Assembly (NCBI GenBank): GCA_018365265.1
Contig: JAGZKI010000016.1
Location: 1-41,193, forward strand
Reading direction: 5' to 3'
Length of the DNA stretch: 41,193 bases
Origin: Streptococcus parasanguinis
Lineage (GTDB): Bacteria; Bacillota; Bacilli; Lactobacillales; Streptococcaceae
How positions within the stretch are numbered: the first letter of the stretch is position 1; each line of letters starts with the position of its first letter. Below, piece after piece: positions 8,401-16,576 of this stretch. The position numbers and the translations under genes are program-made. Under the pieces are notes generated by a model, which did no database searches, was not told the origin of the DNA, and worked only from the letters and a program-made list of their open reading frames with translations.

Positions 8401-11400
8401 CGAATCCTTGTTAATTGGAGCTACTTCATCACCTTCAGTAAAGGTTACAGTTCCAGTTTGAACAAGACCTTGAGGTCCAGTAGATTCAGCTGGTGTTGCT
8501 GTTGGAGTTACTGGAGTTACAGTTGGTGTGTAAGTTGCAGAAGCTTTAGTTCCGTTCTTATCTTCACGAACAACTGTTACAGCTGGTGCAGTTCCGACGA
8601 ATGATTTCTCAGGGACAAAGGTTACAGTTCCGTCTGCTGCTACTGTGTAAGTACCAACGCCTTCTACTGTCTTAGTTGTTGATCCATCATCGAAGGTTGC
8701 TGGAACATCATCGTTCATTGGCACACGGCTGTCACCTTCAGTAAATTCAGGCTTACCTGTTTGAGTTTGACCTTGTTTACCAGTTGAAGTAACATCTTCA
8801 GCTGTTGGTGTTACAGGCGTTACGGTTGGTGTGTAGGTCGCAGAAGCTTTAGTTCCGTTCATATCTTCACGAACCACTGTTACAGCTGGTGCAGTTCCGA
8901 CGAATGATTTTTCTGGTACAAATGTAACTGTTCCGTCTGCTGCTACCGTGTATGTACCAACGCCGTCAACTGTCTTAGTTGTTGAACCATCATCAAATGT
9001 TGCTGGAACATCATTGTTCATTGGCACACGGCTGTCGCCTTCAGTAAATACAGGCTTACCAGTTTGAGTAGCCCCTTGGATATCAGTTGTTTCAGCTGGT
9101 GTCGCAGTTGGTGTTACTGGAGTTACAGTTGGTGTGTACGTTGCAGATGCCTTAGTTCCATTCTTATCTTCACGAACAACAGTTACGGCTGGTGCTTTAC
9201 CTGTGAATGATTTCTCAGGAACAAAGGTTACAGTTCCGTCTGTTGCTACTGTGTAAGTACCAACGCCATCTACTGTCTTCGTAGTTGAACCATCGTCAAA
9301 TGTTGCTGGAACATCTTCATTGATTTCTACTGTTTTCTCAACGCCATCAACTGTTACAGTTCCACCCTTGAATTCAGGTTTACCTGTTTGAGTAGCCCCT
9401 TGAATATCCGTTGTTTCAGCTGGTGTAGCTGTTGGAGTTACTGGAACAATTTCAGGTGTGTAGGTTGTATCTACCTTGATGCCGTTTGAGCTTTCAGCTT
9501 GAACCTTAACAGGCGTCACTTTACCAGTATAAGATTTGTCAGTTGGTGTGAAGGTTACTTGTCCAGTTGCTGGATCAATTGAGTAAGTACCGATTTCAGT
9601 TGTACCATCAGCAGCATAAGCTGGTGTGCTTGTTACTTCATTACCATCATTATCCAAAAGCGTGTAGCTGTTATCTTTAATGGTGATCGCTTTATCTTGA
9701 CCGTTGACTTGAACAGTTGTTCCTGCAAAGGTTGGTGTTCCAGTTTGTGTCGCACCTTGGATATCTTTAGATGTAGCTGGATTAGCTGTTGGAACAGCTG
9801 CTACAACTGTTGGTGTGTAACTTGCATCTGAAGTGATAGTTGAAGTCTTACCGTCTGCATTGGTAATCGTTGCAGTCGCTTGGAGTTTCACGCCTGTTGC
9901 AGTTCCGACGAAGTCTTTTTCAGGTGTGAAGGTTACTGCTCCTGTAGTAGGATCGATTGTGTAAGTTCCTTCACCTGCTACTGTTACAGTTGTTTCATCG
10001 GTTGGTTGACCTGTTGCAGGGTCAATCAATTTCTTACTTGTAATTTGAGCAGTTTCATCATCACTCAAAGCAAATGTAGGAGTTTCTGTTTGAGGAACAT
10101 TTTGAATGTCTTCAGAAACTTTATTTGTTGGAGTAAGAGTGACCGGATTTACAGTTGGTGTGTAAGTTGCAGAAGCTTTGCTTCCGTTCATGTCTTCACG
10201 AACGACTGTAACCGCTGGTGCAGTACCAGTAAAGCTTGGATCTGGAACAAATGTAACAGTTCCGTCTGCAGCTACTGTATAAGTACCAACGCCATCAACT
10301 GTCTTAGAAGTAGATCCATCATCGAAGGTTGCTGGTACATCATCGTTCATTGGAACACGGCTGTTGCCTTCAGTAAATTCAGGTTTACCAGTTTGTGTCG
10401 CACCTTGAACACCAGTTGATTCAGCTGGGGCTGCAGTTGGCGTTACCGGAGTTACAGTTGGTGTGTAGGTCGCTGAAGCCTTAGTTCCATTCATGTCTTC
10501 ACGAACAACAGTTACAGCTGGCGCTGTACCGATGAATGTTTTTTCAGGAACGAAGGTTACGGTTCCATCTGCAGCTACTGTGTAAGTACCCACACCGTCA
10601 ACAGTCTTGGTTGTTGAACCATCATCGAAGGTTGCTGGAACGGCTTCATTGATAGCTACAGTTTTCTCAACACCATCAACAGTTACTGTTCCACCCTTGA
10701 ATTCAGGTTTACCAGTTTGTGTAGCACCTTGAATATCTTCTGTTTCAGCTGGAGTTGCTGTCGGTGTGACAGGAACGATTTCAGGTGTGTAGGTTGTATC
10801 TACCTTGATACCGTTAGAACTTTCAGCTTGAACCTTGGCTGGTGTCACTGCACCAGTGTAAGATTTATCAGTCGGTGTGAAGGTCACTTGACCAGTTGTA
10901 GGATCGATTGAGTAAGTACCGATTTCAGTCGTACCATCAGCAGCATAAGCTGGTGTGCTTGTTACTTCATTGCCATCATTATCCAAAAGCGTGTAGCTAT
11001 TATCTTTGATTGTAATAGCCTTATCTTCACCGTTGACTTGAACAGTTGTTCCAGCAAAGGTTGGTGTACCTGTTTGAGTCGCACCTTGGATATCTTTTGA
11101 AGTTGCAGGACTTGCTGTTGGAACAGCCGCTACAACAGTTGGTGTGTAAGTTGCATCAGATGTGATGGTTGCTGTCTTACCGTCTGCGTTGGTAATCGTC
11201 GCAGTTGCTTGAACTGTGACACCAGTTGCAGTTCCAACGAAGTCTTTTTCAGGTGTGAAGGTAACTGCTCCAGTCGTTGGATCAATTGTATAGCTACCTT
11301 CACCTGCTACCGTTACAGTAGTTTCATCAGTCGGTTGACCAGTCGTTGGATCCACCAATTTCTTGCTAGTGATTTCAGCAGTCTTATCACTACTCAAATC

Positions 11401-14397
11401 AAAGGTTGGCGTTTGGGTTTGAGGAACATTTTGAACATCCGCAGAAACCTTGTCTGTAGGAGTCACTGTGATTGGAGTAACCGTTGGTGTGTATTTAGCT
11501 GTTGCTGTCTTAAGGTATTCATCACGGACGGTTCCGTCTTTATCTTTTCCGACAGGAGCTGTTACAGATACGGTAACACCTTGAGCTGTACCTGTGAATC
11601 CTGGTTCTGGAACAAAGGTTACTTTACCAGTAGCATCATCAATGCTGTATGTTCCTTCGCCTGCTACTGTTACAGAGGTTGCATTGGTTACTTGACCAGT
11701 CGCTGGGTCCACCAATTTAGCAGGATATTCCAAGCTTGGAGTGACAGAGATCTTTTCGCCATTAGCATTAGTTGTAGTTGTGTTAAAGGTTGGTGTACCC
11801 GTTTGAGTAGCACCTTGGACATCTGTCGAAGTCTTATCTACCCCTTCAATATCCGTTGGTGTAACAGTTGGGATATAAAGACCATCCATGGTATTTAAAA
11901 CAGTATCTACATTGGCTTCATCAGCTGGGAATTTTGTTGACCAACCCGTATCGTAGCCATTGCTGTCTGTACGACGAATAGAGATACCATCCGCTGTTCC
12001 AAGGAAGTGATCTTCAGGAATGAACTCAACATCCACAGAAGTTCCGTTTGGAGTGATCTTGTACTTCCCTTGACCAGCTACAGCATAGTAGCCATCTGCG
12101 CCAGGTGTAACGACTTGCCCTGTACGGTTATCTATCATTTGTGGAGCTACTGTTTCATCAATTTTTGCTGGCTCAGTTAGGCTATAGCCTTGCAAACCAC
12201 GAGCGGTAAAGGCTACAGTTGCAGTTTGCTTCGCCCCTTGAAGACCAGTTGTTTCTTTGAATTCCCCTTTAGGTGGGTGGGTGATTTGAGTCTTGAAGTC
12301 CTCAACTTCCCCTGAAAAGGCCATTCCTGTCGGACTCTCGATTTGATCAGCATCCTTAGCAATTCGTAACCGTACCCCTAATTCCTTAACACTAGGATCA
12401 ATATAGGTTTTACTCTTTGTAAAGCTTAACGTAGCCGTTCCATCTTGAGTAATGGTTGTTAAATCAGACCGTTCATCTTCATCGAAGGTTCCGTTTTGGT
12501 TGAAATCTATCCAACCATAGATGTTAGCTTTTGCTGCTCCACCCGTATGAGCTTCCACTGAAATGGTGTAATTACCTGGACGTGTCCGGTCCATCTTGAT
12601 CAGCTCATTAGTTTTTCCTTTGAGATCATTTGGAAGTAATTGGTCGATGCCTTCATCAGCAGTGGTCGCCTTGTCATCACCCGTCCAATCAAGGGTATTG
12701 TTTTCATCCATATCAGGGCTTAAGTGACCTAGATAAGGTTGAGATACTTTTTTACCTGTAATTCCATCTACAGTTGCAATCGAATGAATAGCTTTACCGT
12801 ATGATTCAGGCGCATCTCCTTCATCAAGTGGGAAGAATCCTAGCATAGCAGACTGTTTACCACCTGAAGCGATGTAAAGACCGATTTCAGAAGCCCCTTT
12901 GGTCATAACAAGAGGAACAGCAACATCACTTGCAGAAATATTTGGCCCGAAGACCCCTGTTCCGAGACCTCCAGTTGTTAAATCGGCACTTCCAAAGTAC
13001 TTCCAAGCAACAGCTTTTTTATCTGGACCTGCTTGAGTTGAACCTCGAAGTTGGGTAAGGTTGACCGTATAAAAATTTATTCCATTTATATTTGTGGTAG
13101 GTTTTGGACCAAATAAATTGTCTGTATCTTGTGGAATAAACGTTCTAGTCCATGTTTTTCCGTTTTTATACCACTCACCAATTTGTTGCCATCCTTCTCC
13201 GTTGGTGGTGAACATTACCAATTCACCTGGGTTAGCGGATTCACCATCTGCCATGACAATGGCAGGTTTGACCACTTTTCCACGGAAGGTAGCAGATACT
13301 TCAAACTGAACCCCAATATTACCCCCATCAAACTCGGCACTGATGGTTGTCTTCTTTTTATCCCCAGTATTAATGCCTTCTTTTCGTATTTCTGTCCATT
13401 GGCTTTGAGGTTCGGCAATAACTTTGGCTTCTTCACCAGCATTAAAAGCTGCTCTCGCCTGTGTCGCATTACCACCAACGTTATTCACATAACCATTTCT
13501 GGCATTGGGGTCATAGGTCGCTTTTTCAGCAGCCGTCGCTCCGCGGTCTTCCAAGCGCTTTTTGTAGATTTCTGTCGCTTGGAAAGGTTTTAAAGATTTG
13601 ACTTTGATGGTGACCACATAGCCTGGCATGATTTCTTTGGTGTAGGTCGCACCGACTTGGAGAGCAAGTTCACCTTTTGATGCTGTCGTAGTCCCAGTCC
13701 AGTTGGCTGTATCGCCAAAGTCTAACCAAGAGATTTGACTAGCAAGGTCTGAGGCTTTTACATTTGTTGTAAAGCCTGGTTTTGCTTCTTTAGGAGTTGA
13801 AGTGGCATCTTGGACATCATCTCCGATGAGGTTTGGATCGTTTGGATCACCTACAGAACGACGGCTACGGCGTTTACCTGAAGTTTCAGGTGTAACTGCA
13901 GATGTTTCACTCGATGCTGGCACACCAGCTACTAGTTGAGTGCCCTTATCAGTACTTGTTGAAGTTACTTCTGTGGCCTTATTTTCTGGCGTAACTGCTT
14001 CTAGGCTTGGTGTTGCCGCAGCAGTTGATGTAGCTGCAGCAGTTGATGTTGCTGAAGCTGCTGTACTTGTGCTACTTGCTTCACTAGTTGAAGCAGGTGC
14101 TGTTGATGTTGCTGCAGCAGTTGAAGTCTCTGGTGCAGTGATTGCTGCGTTTGCATCATAAGTCGATGTCGTTTCAGCAGTTGATGCTGCTGAAGTAGCT
14201 GTTGATGTTGCAGTCGCTTCTGACGCTGTTGCAACCGCCGCTACACTTTCATTTGTCGTATCTTTCTTTTCTTCTGCGGCTGCACTTGCGGCTGTCCCAA
14301 CCATGACAAGTGTTCCCAAAAGTACTGAGCAAACACCCACATTCAATTTACGAATTGAGAATCTGCTAATACGATCGTTAAATAAGTCTTTCCCCAT
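5431..14397 (-). CDS. CshA-family fibrillar surface adhesin, LPXTG-anchored, 2988 residues
   Basis: A giant cell-wall adhesin resembling S. gordonii CshA, which forms surface fibrils binding fibronectin and other microbes. In order: a YSIRK-type signal (RFSIRKLNVGVCSVLLG, residues ~12-28, cleaved near 41); a low-complexity Ser/Thr/Ala stretch (~45-170) ending in a basic GKRRSRRS; a CshA NR2-like lectin region starting near LDFGDTANW (~225); a GEVED-type domain with GEVEDF at ~696; one divergent plus 18 CshA-type fibril repeats (~840-2787); two MucBP-like units (~2788-2887); a Pro/Gln-rich wall-spanning stretch (~2890-2935); and LPNTG (2954-2958), a hydrophobic helix and the tail KRKKED for sortase A. 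The ATG at 14397 has a GGAGG site 8 bases upstream. It lies between thyA and dfrA with its own promoter and terminator. The gene symbol is left open because CshA-like paralogues exist. Confidence 0.92.
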   Translation of the reverse strand: MGKDLFNDRISRFSIRKLNVGVCSVLLGTLVMVGTAASAAAEEKKDTTNESVAAVATASEATATSTATSAASTAETTSTYDANAAITAPETSTAAATSTAPASTSEASSTSTAASATSTAAATSTAAATPSLEAVTPENKATEVTSTSTDKGTQLVAGVPASSETSAVTPETSGKRRSRRSVGDPNDPNLIGDDVQDATSTPKEAKPGFTTNVKASDLASQISWLDFGDTANWTGTTTASKGELALQVGATYTKEIMPGYVVTIKVKSLKPFQATEIYKKRLEDRGATAAEKATYDPNARNGYVNNVGGNATQARAAFNAGEEAKVIAEPQSQWTEIRKEGINTGDKKKTTISAEFDGGNIGVQFEVSATFRGKVVKPAIVMADGESANPGELVMFTTNGEGWQQIGEWYKNGKTWTRTFIPQDTDNLFGPKPTTNINGINFYTVNLTQLRGSTQAGPDKKAVAWKYFGSADLTTGGLGTGVFGPNISASDVAVPLVMTKGASEIGLYIASGGKQSAMLGFFPLDEGDAPESYGKAIHSIATVDGITGKKVSQPYLGHLSPDMDENNTLDWTGDDKATTADEGIDQLLPNDLKGKTNELIKMDRTRPGNYTISVEAHTGGAAKANIYGWIDFNQNGTFDEDERSDLTTITQDGTATLSFTKSKTYIDPSVKELGVRLRIAKDADQIESPTGMAFSGEVEDFKTQITHPPKGEFKETTGLQGAKQTATVAFTARGLQGYSLTEPAKIDETVAPQMIDNRTGQVVTPGADGYYAVAGQGKYKITPNGTSVDVEFIPEDHFLGTADGISIRRTDSNGYDTGWSTKFPADEANVDTVLNTMDGLYIPTVTPTDIEGVDKTSTDVQGATQTGTPTFNTTTTNANGEKISVTPSLEYPAKLVDPATGQVTNATSVTVAGEGTYSIDDATGKVTFVPEPGFTGTAQGVTVSVTAPVGKDKDGTVRDEYLKTATAKYTPTVTPITVTPTDKVSADVQNVPQTQTPTFDLSSDKTAEITSKKLVDPTTGQPTDETTVTVAGEGSYTIDPTTGAVTFTPEKDFVGTATGVTVQATATITNADGKTATITSDATYTPTVVAAVPTASPATSKDIQGATQTGTPTFAGTTVQVNGEDKAITIKDNSYTLLDNDGNEVTSTPAYAADGTTEIGTYSIDPTTGQVTFTPTDKSYTGAVTPAKVQAESSNGIKVDTTYTPEIVPVTPTATPAETEDIQGATQTGKPEFKGGTVTVDGVEKTVAINEAVPATFDDGSTTKTVDGVGTYTVAADGTVTFVPEKTFIGTAPAVTVVREDMNGTKASATYTPTVTPVTPTAAPAESTGVQGATQTGKPEFTEGNSRVPMNDDVPATFDDGSTSKTVDGVGTYTVAADGTVTFVPDPSFTGTAPAVTVVREDMNGSKASATYTPTVNPVTLTPTNKVSEDIQNVPQTETPTFALSDDETAQITSKKLIDPATGQPTDETTVTVAGEGTYTIDPTTGAVTFTPEKDFVGTATGVKLQATATITNADGKTSTITSDASYTPTVVAAVPTANPATSKDIQGATQTGTPTFAGTTVQVNGQDKAITIKDNSYTLLDNDGNEVTSTPAYAADGTTEIGTYSIDPATGQVTFTPTDKSYTGKVTPVKVQAESSNGIKVDTTYTPEIVPVTPTATPAETTDIQGATQTGKPEFKGGTVTVDGVEKTVEINEDVPATFDDGSTTKTVDGVGTYTVATDGTVTFVPEKSFTGKAPAVTVVREDKNGTKASATYTPTVTPVTPTATPAETTDIQGATQTGKPVFTEGDSRVPMNNDVPATFDDGSTTKTVDGVGTYTVAADGTVTFVPEKSFVGTAPAVTVVREDMNGTKASATYTPTVTPVTPTAEDVTSTGKQGQTQTGKPEFTEGDSRVPMNDDVPATFDDGSTTKTVEGVGTYTVAADGTVTFVPEKSFVGTAPAVTVVREDKNGTKASATYTPTVTPVTPTATPAESTGPQGLVQTGTVTFTEGDEVAPINKDSITLLDENGQPAASVEAKSPAGDVIGTYTVDKDTGVVTFTPTDKSYSGDVVPVKVQAADTNGTTVETTYTPKITPVVPTSEDATSTDIQGQTQSGKPTFTEGNPNVPIDEDTPATFEDGSTTKTVDGEGTYTVAPDGTVTFVPEKSFTGTASGVTVKRVDKNGTEITAKYTPTVTPVTPTATPVETTDIQGATQTGKPVFTEGDSRVPMNDDVPATFDDGSTTKTVDGVGTYTVAADGTVTFVPEKSFVGTAPAVTVVREDKNGTKASATYTPTVTPVTPTAEDTTSIDKQGQTQTGTPSFTPGNPNVPMDDDTPATFEDGSTTKTVPGEGTYTVAPDGTVTFVPEKSFTGEGTGVTVKRVDKNGTPVTAKYTPTVTPVTPTATPAESEAPQGVVQTGTVTFTEGDPVAPIDKDTITLLDENGQPAESVVAKSPEGKEIGTFTVDKETGVVTFTPTDKSYSGEVVPVKVQGKDTNGTVAETTYTPKITPVVPTAEPVTSTDIQGKTQTGTPSFTPGNPAIPMDDDTPATFDDGSTTKTIPGEGTYTVAPDGTVTFVPEKSFTGTGTGVTVKRVDKNGTPVTATYTPTVTPVTPTAEPAISTDIQGQTQTGKPSFTPGNPSVPMDDDVPATFEDGSTTKTIPGEGTYTVAPNGTVTFVPEKSFTGTGTGVTVKRVDKNGTPVTAKYTPTVTPVTPTAEPATSIGKKGQTQTGKPTFTEGDSRVPMNDGVPATFEDGSTTKTIPGVGTYTVAADGTVTFTPEPEFTGTAPAVTVVREDVNGTKASATYTPTVLPITKFVDKEGKEIPGYPTVDGEEPKAEIPGYRFVETKKLPNGDTEHVYEKVTTSYVDENGDPIPGNPTEAGEQPKKDIPGYDFVKTVVDKDGNIQHIYKKTVTPTPMPDPTPTPEPQPQPTPQPQPTPEPQPTPQPKPEEPTIPVVPETKEEVKYIDPQNPTAQLPNTGTKESSTAGLAIFSALAGLSLFGFAKRKKED
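6036..11880 (-). repeat. CshA-type fibril repeat array (18 units, four higher-order blocks)
   Basis: Eighteen tandem units of about 80-125 codons, each running from VTPTA..QGxTQTG through a variable loop to GTYTV..DGTVTFxPE.xFxG and a final ATYTPTV. Units of one distinct type, marked by TPTDKSY and VKVQ, recur at positions 3, 7, 11 and 15. Their marker (AAGATTT on the plus strand) falls at 10860, 9531, 8268 and 7026, spacings of 1329, 1263 and 1242 bases. Several other anchors repeat at exactly 1329 or 1242 bases, which shows that four-unit blocks were duplicated as wholes. Confidence 0.9.
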
Positions 14398-14469
14398 CTA
14401 ATGGACCTCCATATTTATCTATAAATTAACATTCTTTTTAAAATTGTTTAGTTTTTCCAAACCTTATCT

Positions 14470-14497
14470 ATTTTAACAAAACCCGAACGATTTTCAA
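14470..14497 (-). promoter_or_regulatory. Predicted promoter of the CshA-like adhesin gene
   Basis: Minus-strand -35 TTGAAA (14492-14497), 16-base spacer and -10 TAAAAT (14470-14475). The leader to the ATG would be about 65 bases. The rest of the gap 14398-14600 shows no other clear structure. Confidence 0.6.
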
Positions 14498-14600
14498 AAT
14501 GTTTTGACTCAAAAATGAGTAAAAATTTTTAGCTAGAATTATTTTATATCTAAAAGGATTTCACTCATAGATAAGGGCATCAAAAAACCTTGATTTATTA

Positions 14601-15440
14601 CTAAATGGCAAGATCGAACTTCAATTGTGGCTTCACTGGATCGTAATCGACCAGTTCAAAATCTTCTGGTTTGATATTAAAGAAATTGGTTCCATCTGGT
14701 ACATTCAAAACCAAGTGTGGCTGACAATCTGAAGGCTCACGACGAAGCAATTCTTCTGCCTGTTCAAATTGATTATCATAAATATGAAGGTTATTAATGA
14801 AGTAAAAGAACTTTCCAACCTTCCAACCAAAGTGTTTGGCAATCATCATCTGAAGAGCAACATATTGCATGGCATTGATATGGTGAGCCACCAACATATC
14901 ATTCGAACGCTGGGTCAAGGTTGCATCTAGATAGATCTCTCCATCCACGCGCCGTACGTCAAACATGGTCTGAAAAGCACAGGGCAAGAGTCCGTCTGTC
15001 TCCTCAAAGGCATCATAATCCCAGAGCGAGATGATATTGCGGCGATTCCAAGGATTGGCCTCTAATTGCTTGAGGATTTTATTGATAATGTCATGCTTTT
15101 TGACCACAGCACCATAGCGCTGACCGATGGTCCGGCTATCTCCCACTTCCCAGTCATTCCAGTAGTGGACATTGTACTTGTCTTCTAAAAGGTCCAAGCT
15201 ATTCGACTGATCCTGGTAGATCCAGAGCATCTCTTTGATGGCGGATTTAATCGCGATGGGACGAAGGGTGGTAATGGGAAACTCGCCTTTTGCGAGGTCG
15301 AATTCCATAAAGGCTCCCGTGATGTACTTGGAGTTGGCCGTTCTACCATCCTTGTACTTAGGGCGCGCCTGCTCTGACCAGACCCCTTCTTCCATGATTT
15401 TTCGAATGTTTTCTTTAAAAATTGTATCTGCTTTTGTCAT
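14601..15440 (-). CDS. thyA: Thymidylate synthase
   Basis: A 279-residue thymidylate synthase that methylates dUMP to dTMP using methylenetetrahydrofolate and releases dihydrofolate. The nucleophile lies in LLPCAFQTMFDVRR (Cys at ~140), the phosphate-binding and folate-binding residues in LTQRSNDMLVAHHINAMQY and the C-terminal DYDPVKPQLKFDLAI are present. Length is typical for streptococci. It is functionally paired with dfrA but separated from it by the adhesin. An extended -10 promoter lies just after the glk terminator. No clear terminator follows; only a 5-bp stem is seen after the stop. Confidence 0.96.
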   Translation of the reverse strand: MTKADTIFKENIRKIMEEGVWSEQARPKYKDGRTANSKYITGAFMEFDLAKGEFPITTLRPIAIKSAIKEMLWIYQDQSNSLDLLEDKYNVHYWNDWEVGDSRTIGQRYGAVVKKHDIINKILKQLEANPWNRRNIISLWDYDAFEETDGLLPCAFQTMFDVRRVDGEIYLDATLTQRSNDMLVAHHINAMQYVALQMMIAKHFGWKVGKFFYFINNLHIYDNQFEQAEELLRREPSDCQPHLVLNVPDGTNFFNIKPEDFELVDYDPVKPQLKFDLAI

Positions 15441-15469
15441 ATACTCTCCTTGAATCCAGTTTTGTCTTC

Positions 15470-15475
15470 ATTATA
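15470..15475 (-). promoter_or_regulatory. Extended -10 promoter of thyA
   Basis: The minus strand has TGATATAAT (TATAAT at 15470-15475) 30 bases before the thyA ATG, with no good -35. The region where a -35 would sit is the T-tract of the glk terminator. Confidence 0.5.
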
Positions 15476-15487
15476 TCACAGGAGACA

Positions 15488-15522
15488 GAAAAAAAGGAGA
15501 TCCCAGCACGAGCCAGATCTCC
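15488..15522 (-). terminator. Terminator of glk
   Basis: The minus strand forms GGAGATC...GATCTCC (15496-15502 with 15516-15522) followed by seven to eight T residues. It lies just after the glk stop codon. Confidence 0.85.
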
Positions 15523-15530
15523 ATTTCATC

Positions 15531-16490
15531 TTATTGTAATACAAGGGATGCAGCACCGATCACACCGGCGTCATTTCCCAAAGTAGCAAGTGCCAATTGA
15601 GTAGATTCACGCACTTGTGGGAATGAGTTTTCTTCAAAGACCTTGCGCACGCCGTCCAAGAGGAAGTCTCCAGCAGCAGATACTCCACCACCGATAACGA
15701 TCTTAGATGGGTTCAAGGTTGAACCGATGTTGGCAGCAGCAAGTCCAAGATAACGTGAGAAGTTCTTGTAGACGATCAAAGCAAGAGCATCGCCTTCTTT
15801 TGCCAGGTCAAAGACCGTTTTTGCCGTTACTTCTTCTCCGTTGTCGATCAAGACTTTCAATTGAGAGTCCCCTTCGTACTCATCGGCATAACGACGAGTC
15901 AAGTTGACGATACCAGTTGCTGAGGCAACCGTTTCAAGACAGCCTTTTTTACCACAGGTACATTGGATTGGATCATCAAAGTCAACAGTGATGTGACCAA
16001 GCTCACCAGCAGCTCCACGTACACCGTGCAAGAGACGACCTTCAGCGACGATACCACCGCCGACACCTGTACCAAGTGTCATGAAGACAACATCTGGTTG
16101 GTTTTCACCAGCCCCTTTCCAACGTTCACCCAAAGCAGCAACGTTGGCATCATTATCGATAAAGAATGGAATATGAAGGGCACTTTCGATCTTTTCTTTG
16201 ACTGGTTGAAGAGTCTTCCAGTTCAAGTTGTAGGCACCGATAACTGTACCTTTTTCACGGTCAACGACACCAGGTGAACCCATTCCAATTCCTTGGAATT
16301 CAGAAGCATCAAGCTCAAGCATTTTCAAACGATGCGCGATGGATTCGATCATATCATCTACGATATGGCTACCTTCATCCAAGATATTTGTTTTAATAGA
16401 CCATTTTTCTTGAACTTCCCCATCCAAAGTAAGGATGGCAAACTTAATTGAAGTTCCTCCAAGGTCAATCCCAATAATTTTTTTAGACAT
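15531..16490 (-). CDS. glk: ROK-family glucokinase
   Basis: A 319-residue cytosolic kinase that phosphorylates free glucose to glucose 6-phosphate. The N-terminal phosphate loop GIDLGGTSIKFAIL (residues ~5-18), sugar-binding DNDANVAALGE, TLGTGVGGGIV, and the ROK zinc motif CTCGKKGCLE are all present, placing it with Gram-positive ROK glucokinases rather than regulatory ROK repressors (no HTH domain). It is preceded by an extended -10 promoter and a cre-like palindrome. It lies downstream of a long operon, and because no strong terminator follows the DUF308 gene, read-through into glk is possible. Confidence 0.94.
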   Translation of the reverse strand: MSKKIIGIDLGGTSIKFAILTLDGEVQEKWSIKTNILDEGSHIVDDMIESIAHRLKMLELDASEFQGIGMGSPGVVDREKGTVIGAYNLNWKTLQPVKEKIESALHIPFFIDNDANVAALGERWKGAGENQPDVVFMTLGTGVGGGIVAEGRLLHGVRGAAGELGHITVDFDDPIQCTCGKKGCLETVASATGIVNLTRRYADEYEGDSQLKVLIDNGEEVTAKTVFDLAKEGDALALIVYKNFSRYLGLAAANIGSTLNPSKIVIGGGVSAAGDFLLDGVRKVFEENSFPQVRESTQLALATLGNDAGVIGAASLVLQ

Positions 16491-16509
16491 CTGTAACTCC
16501 TTTCAAACT

Positions 16510-16523
16510 TGTAAACACTTACA
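16510..16523 (-). promoter_or_regulatory. cre-like catabolite operator upstream of glk
   Basis: The plus strand reads TGTAAACACTTACA, a near-palindrome close to the CcpA cre consensus (TGWAANCGNTNWCA, with CA in place of the central CG). It falls about at the predicted transcription start, where CcpA would repress. Confidence 0.5.
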
Positions 16524-16528
16524 GATCT

Positions 16529-16534
16529 ATTATA
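16529..16534 (-). promoter_or_regulatory. Extended -10 promoter of glk
   Basis: The minus strand has TGATATAAT (TATAAT at 16529-16534). A poor TTTGCG sits at the -35 distance. The start point would lie within the cre-like palindrome. Confidence 0.5.
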
Positions 16535-16576
16535 TCAGACTTTTTATCAAACGCAAAGGTTTGCACGTAACTTTTC

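Noticed and set aside
6036..11880. Regular repeats that might suggest a CRISPR or satellite array
   Set aside because: The period is over 240 bases, an open reading frame is kept throughout, and the repeats encode CshA-type fibril units; there are no short direct repeats with unique spacers.
11209..11898. Long plus-strand open frame (229 codons) opposite the adhesin repeats, with several similar ones at 9880-10419, 13129-13593 and elsewhere
   Set aside because: They mirror the repeat periodicity of the minus-strand gene, are Cys/Arg/Ser-rich without any recognisable motif, and lack ribosome binding sites; they are shadows of a Thr/Val/Pro-rich coding strand.
14577..14600. Possible terminator after thyA (ATCAAGG then TTTTTTGAT)
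   Set aside because: The stem is only five A/T-rich pairs and no separate T-tract follows, so it is not convincing.
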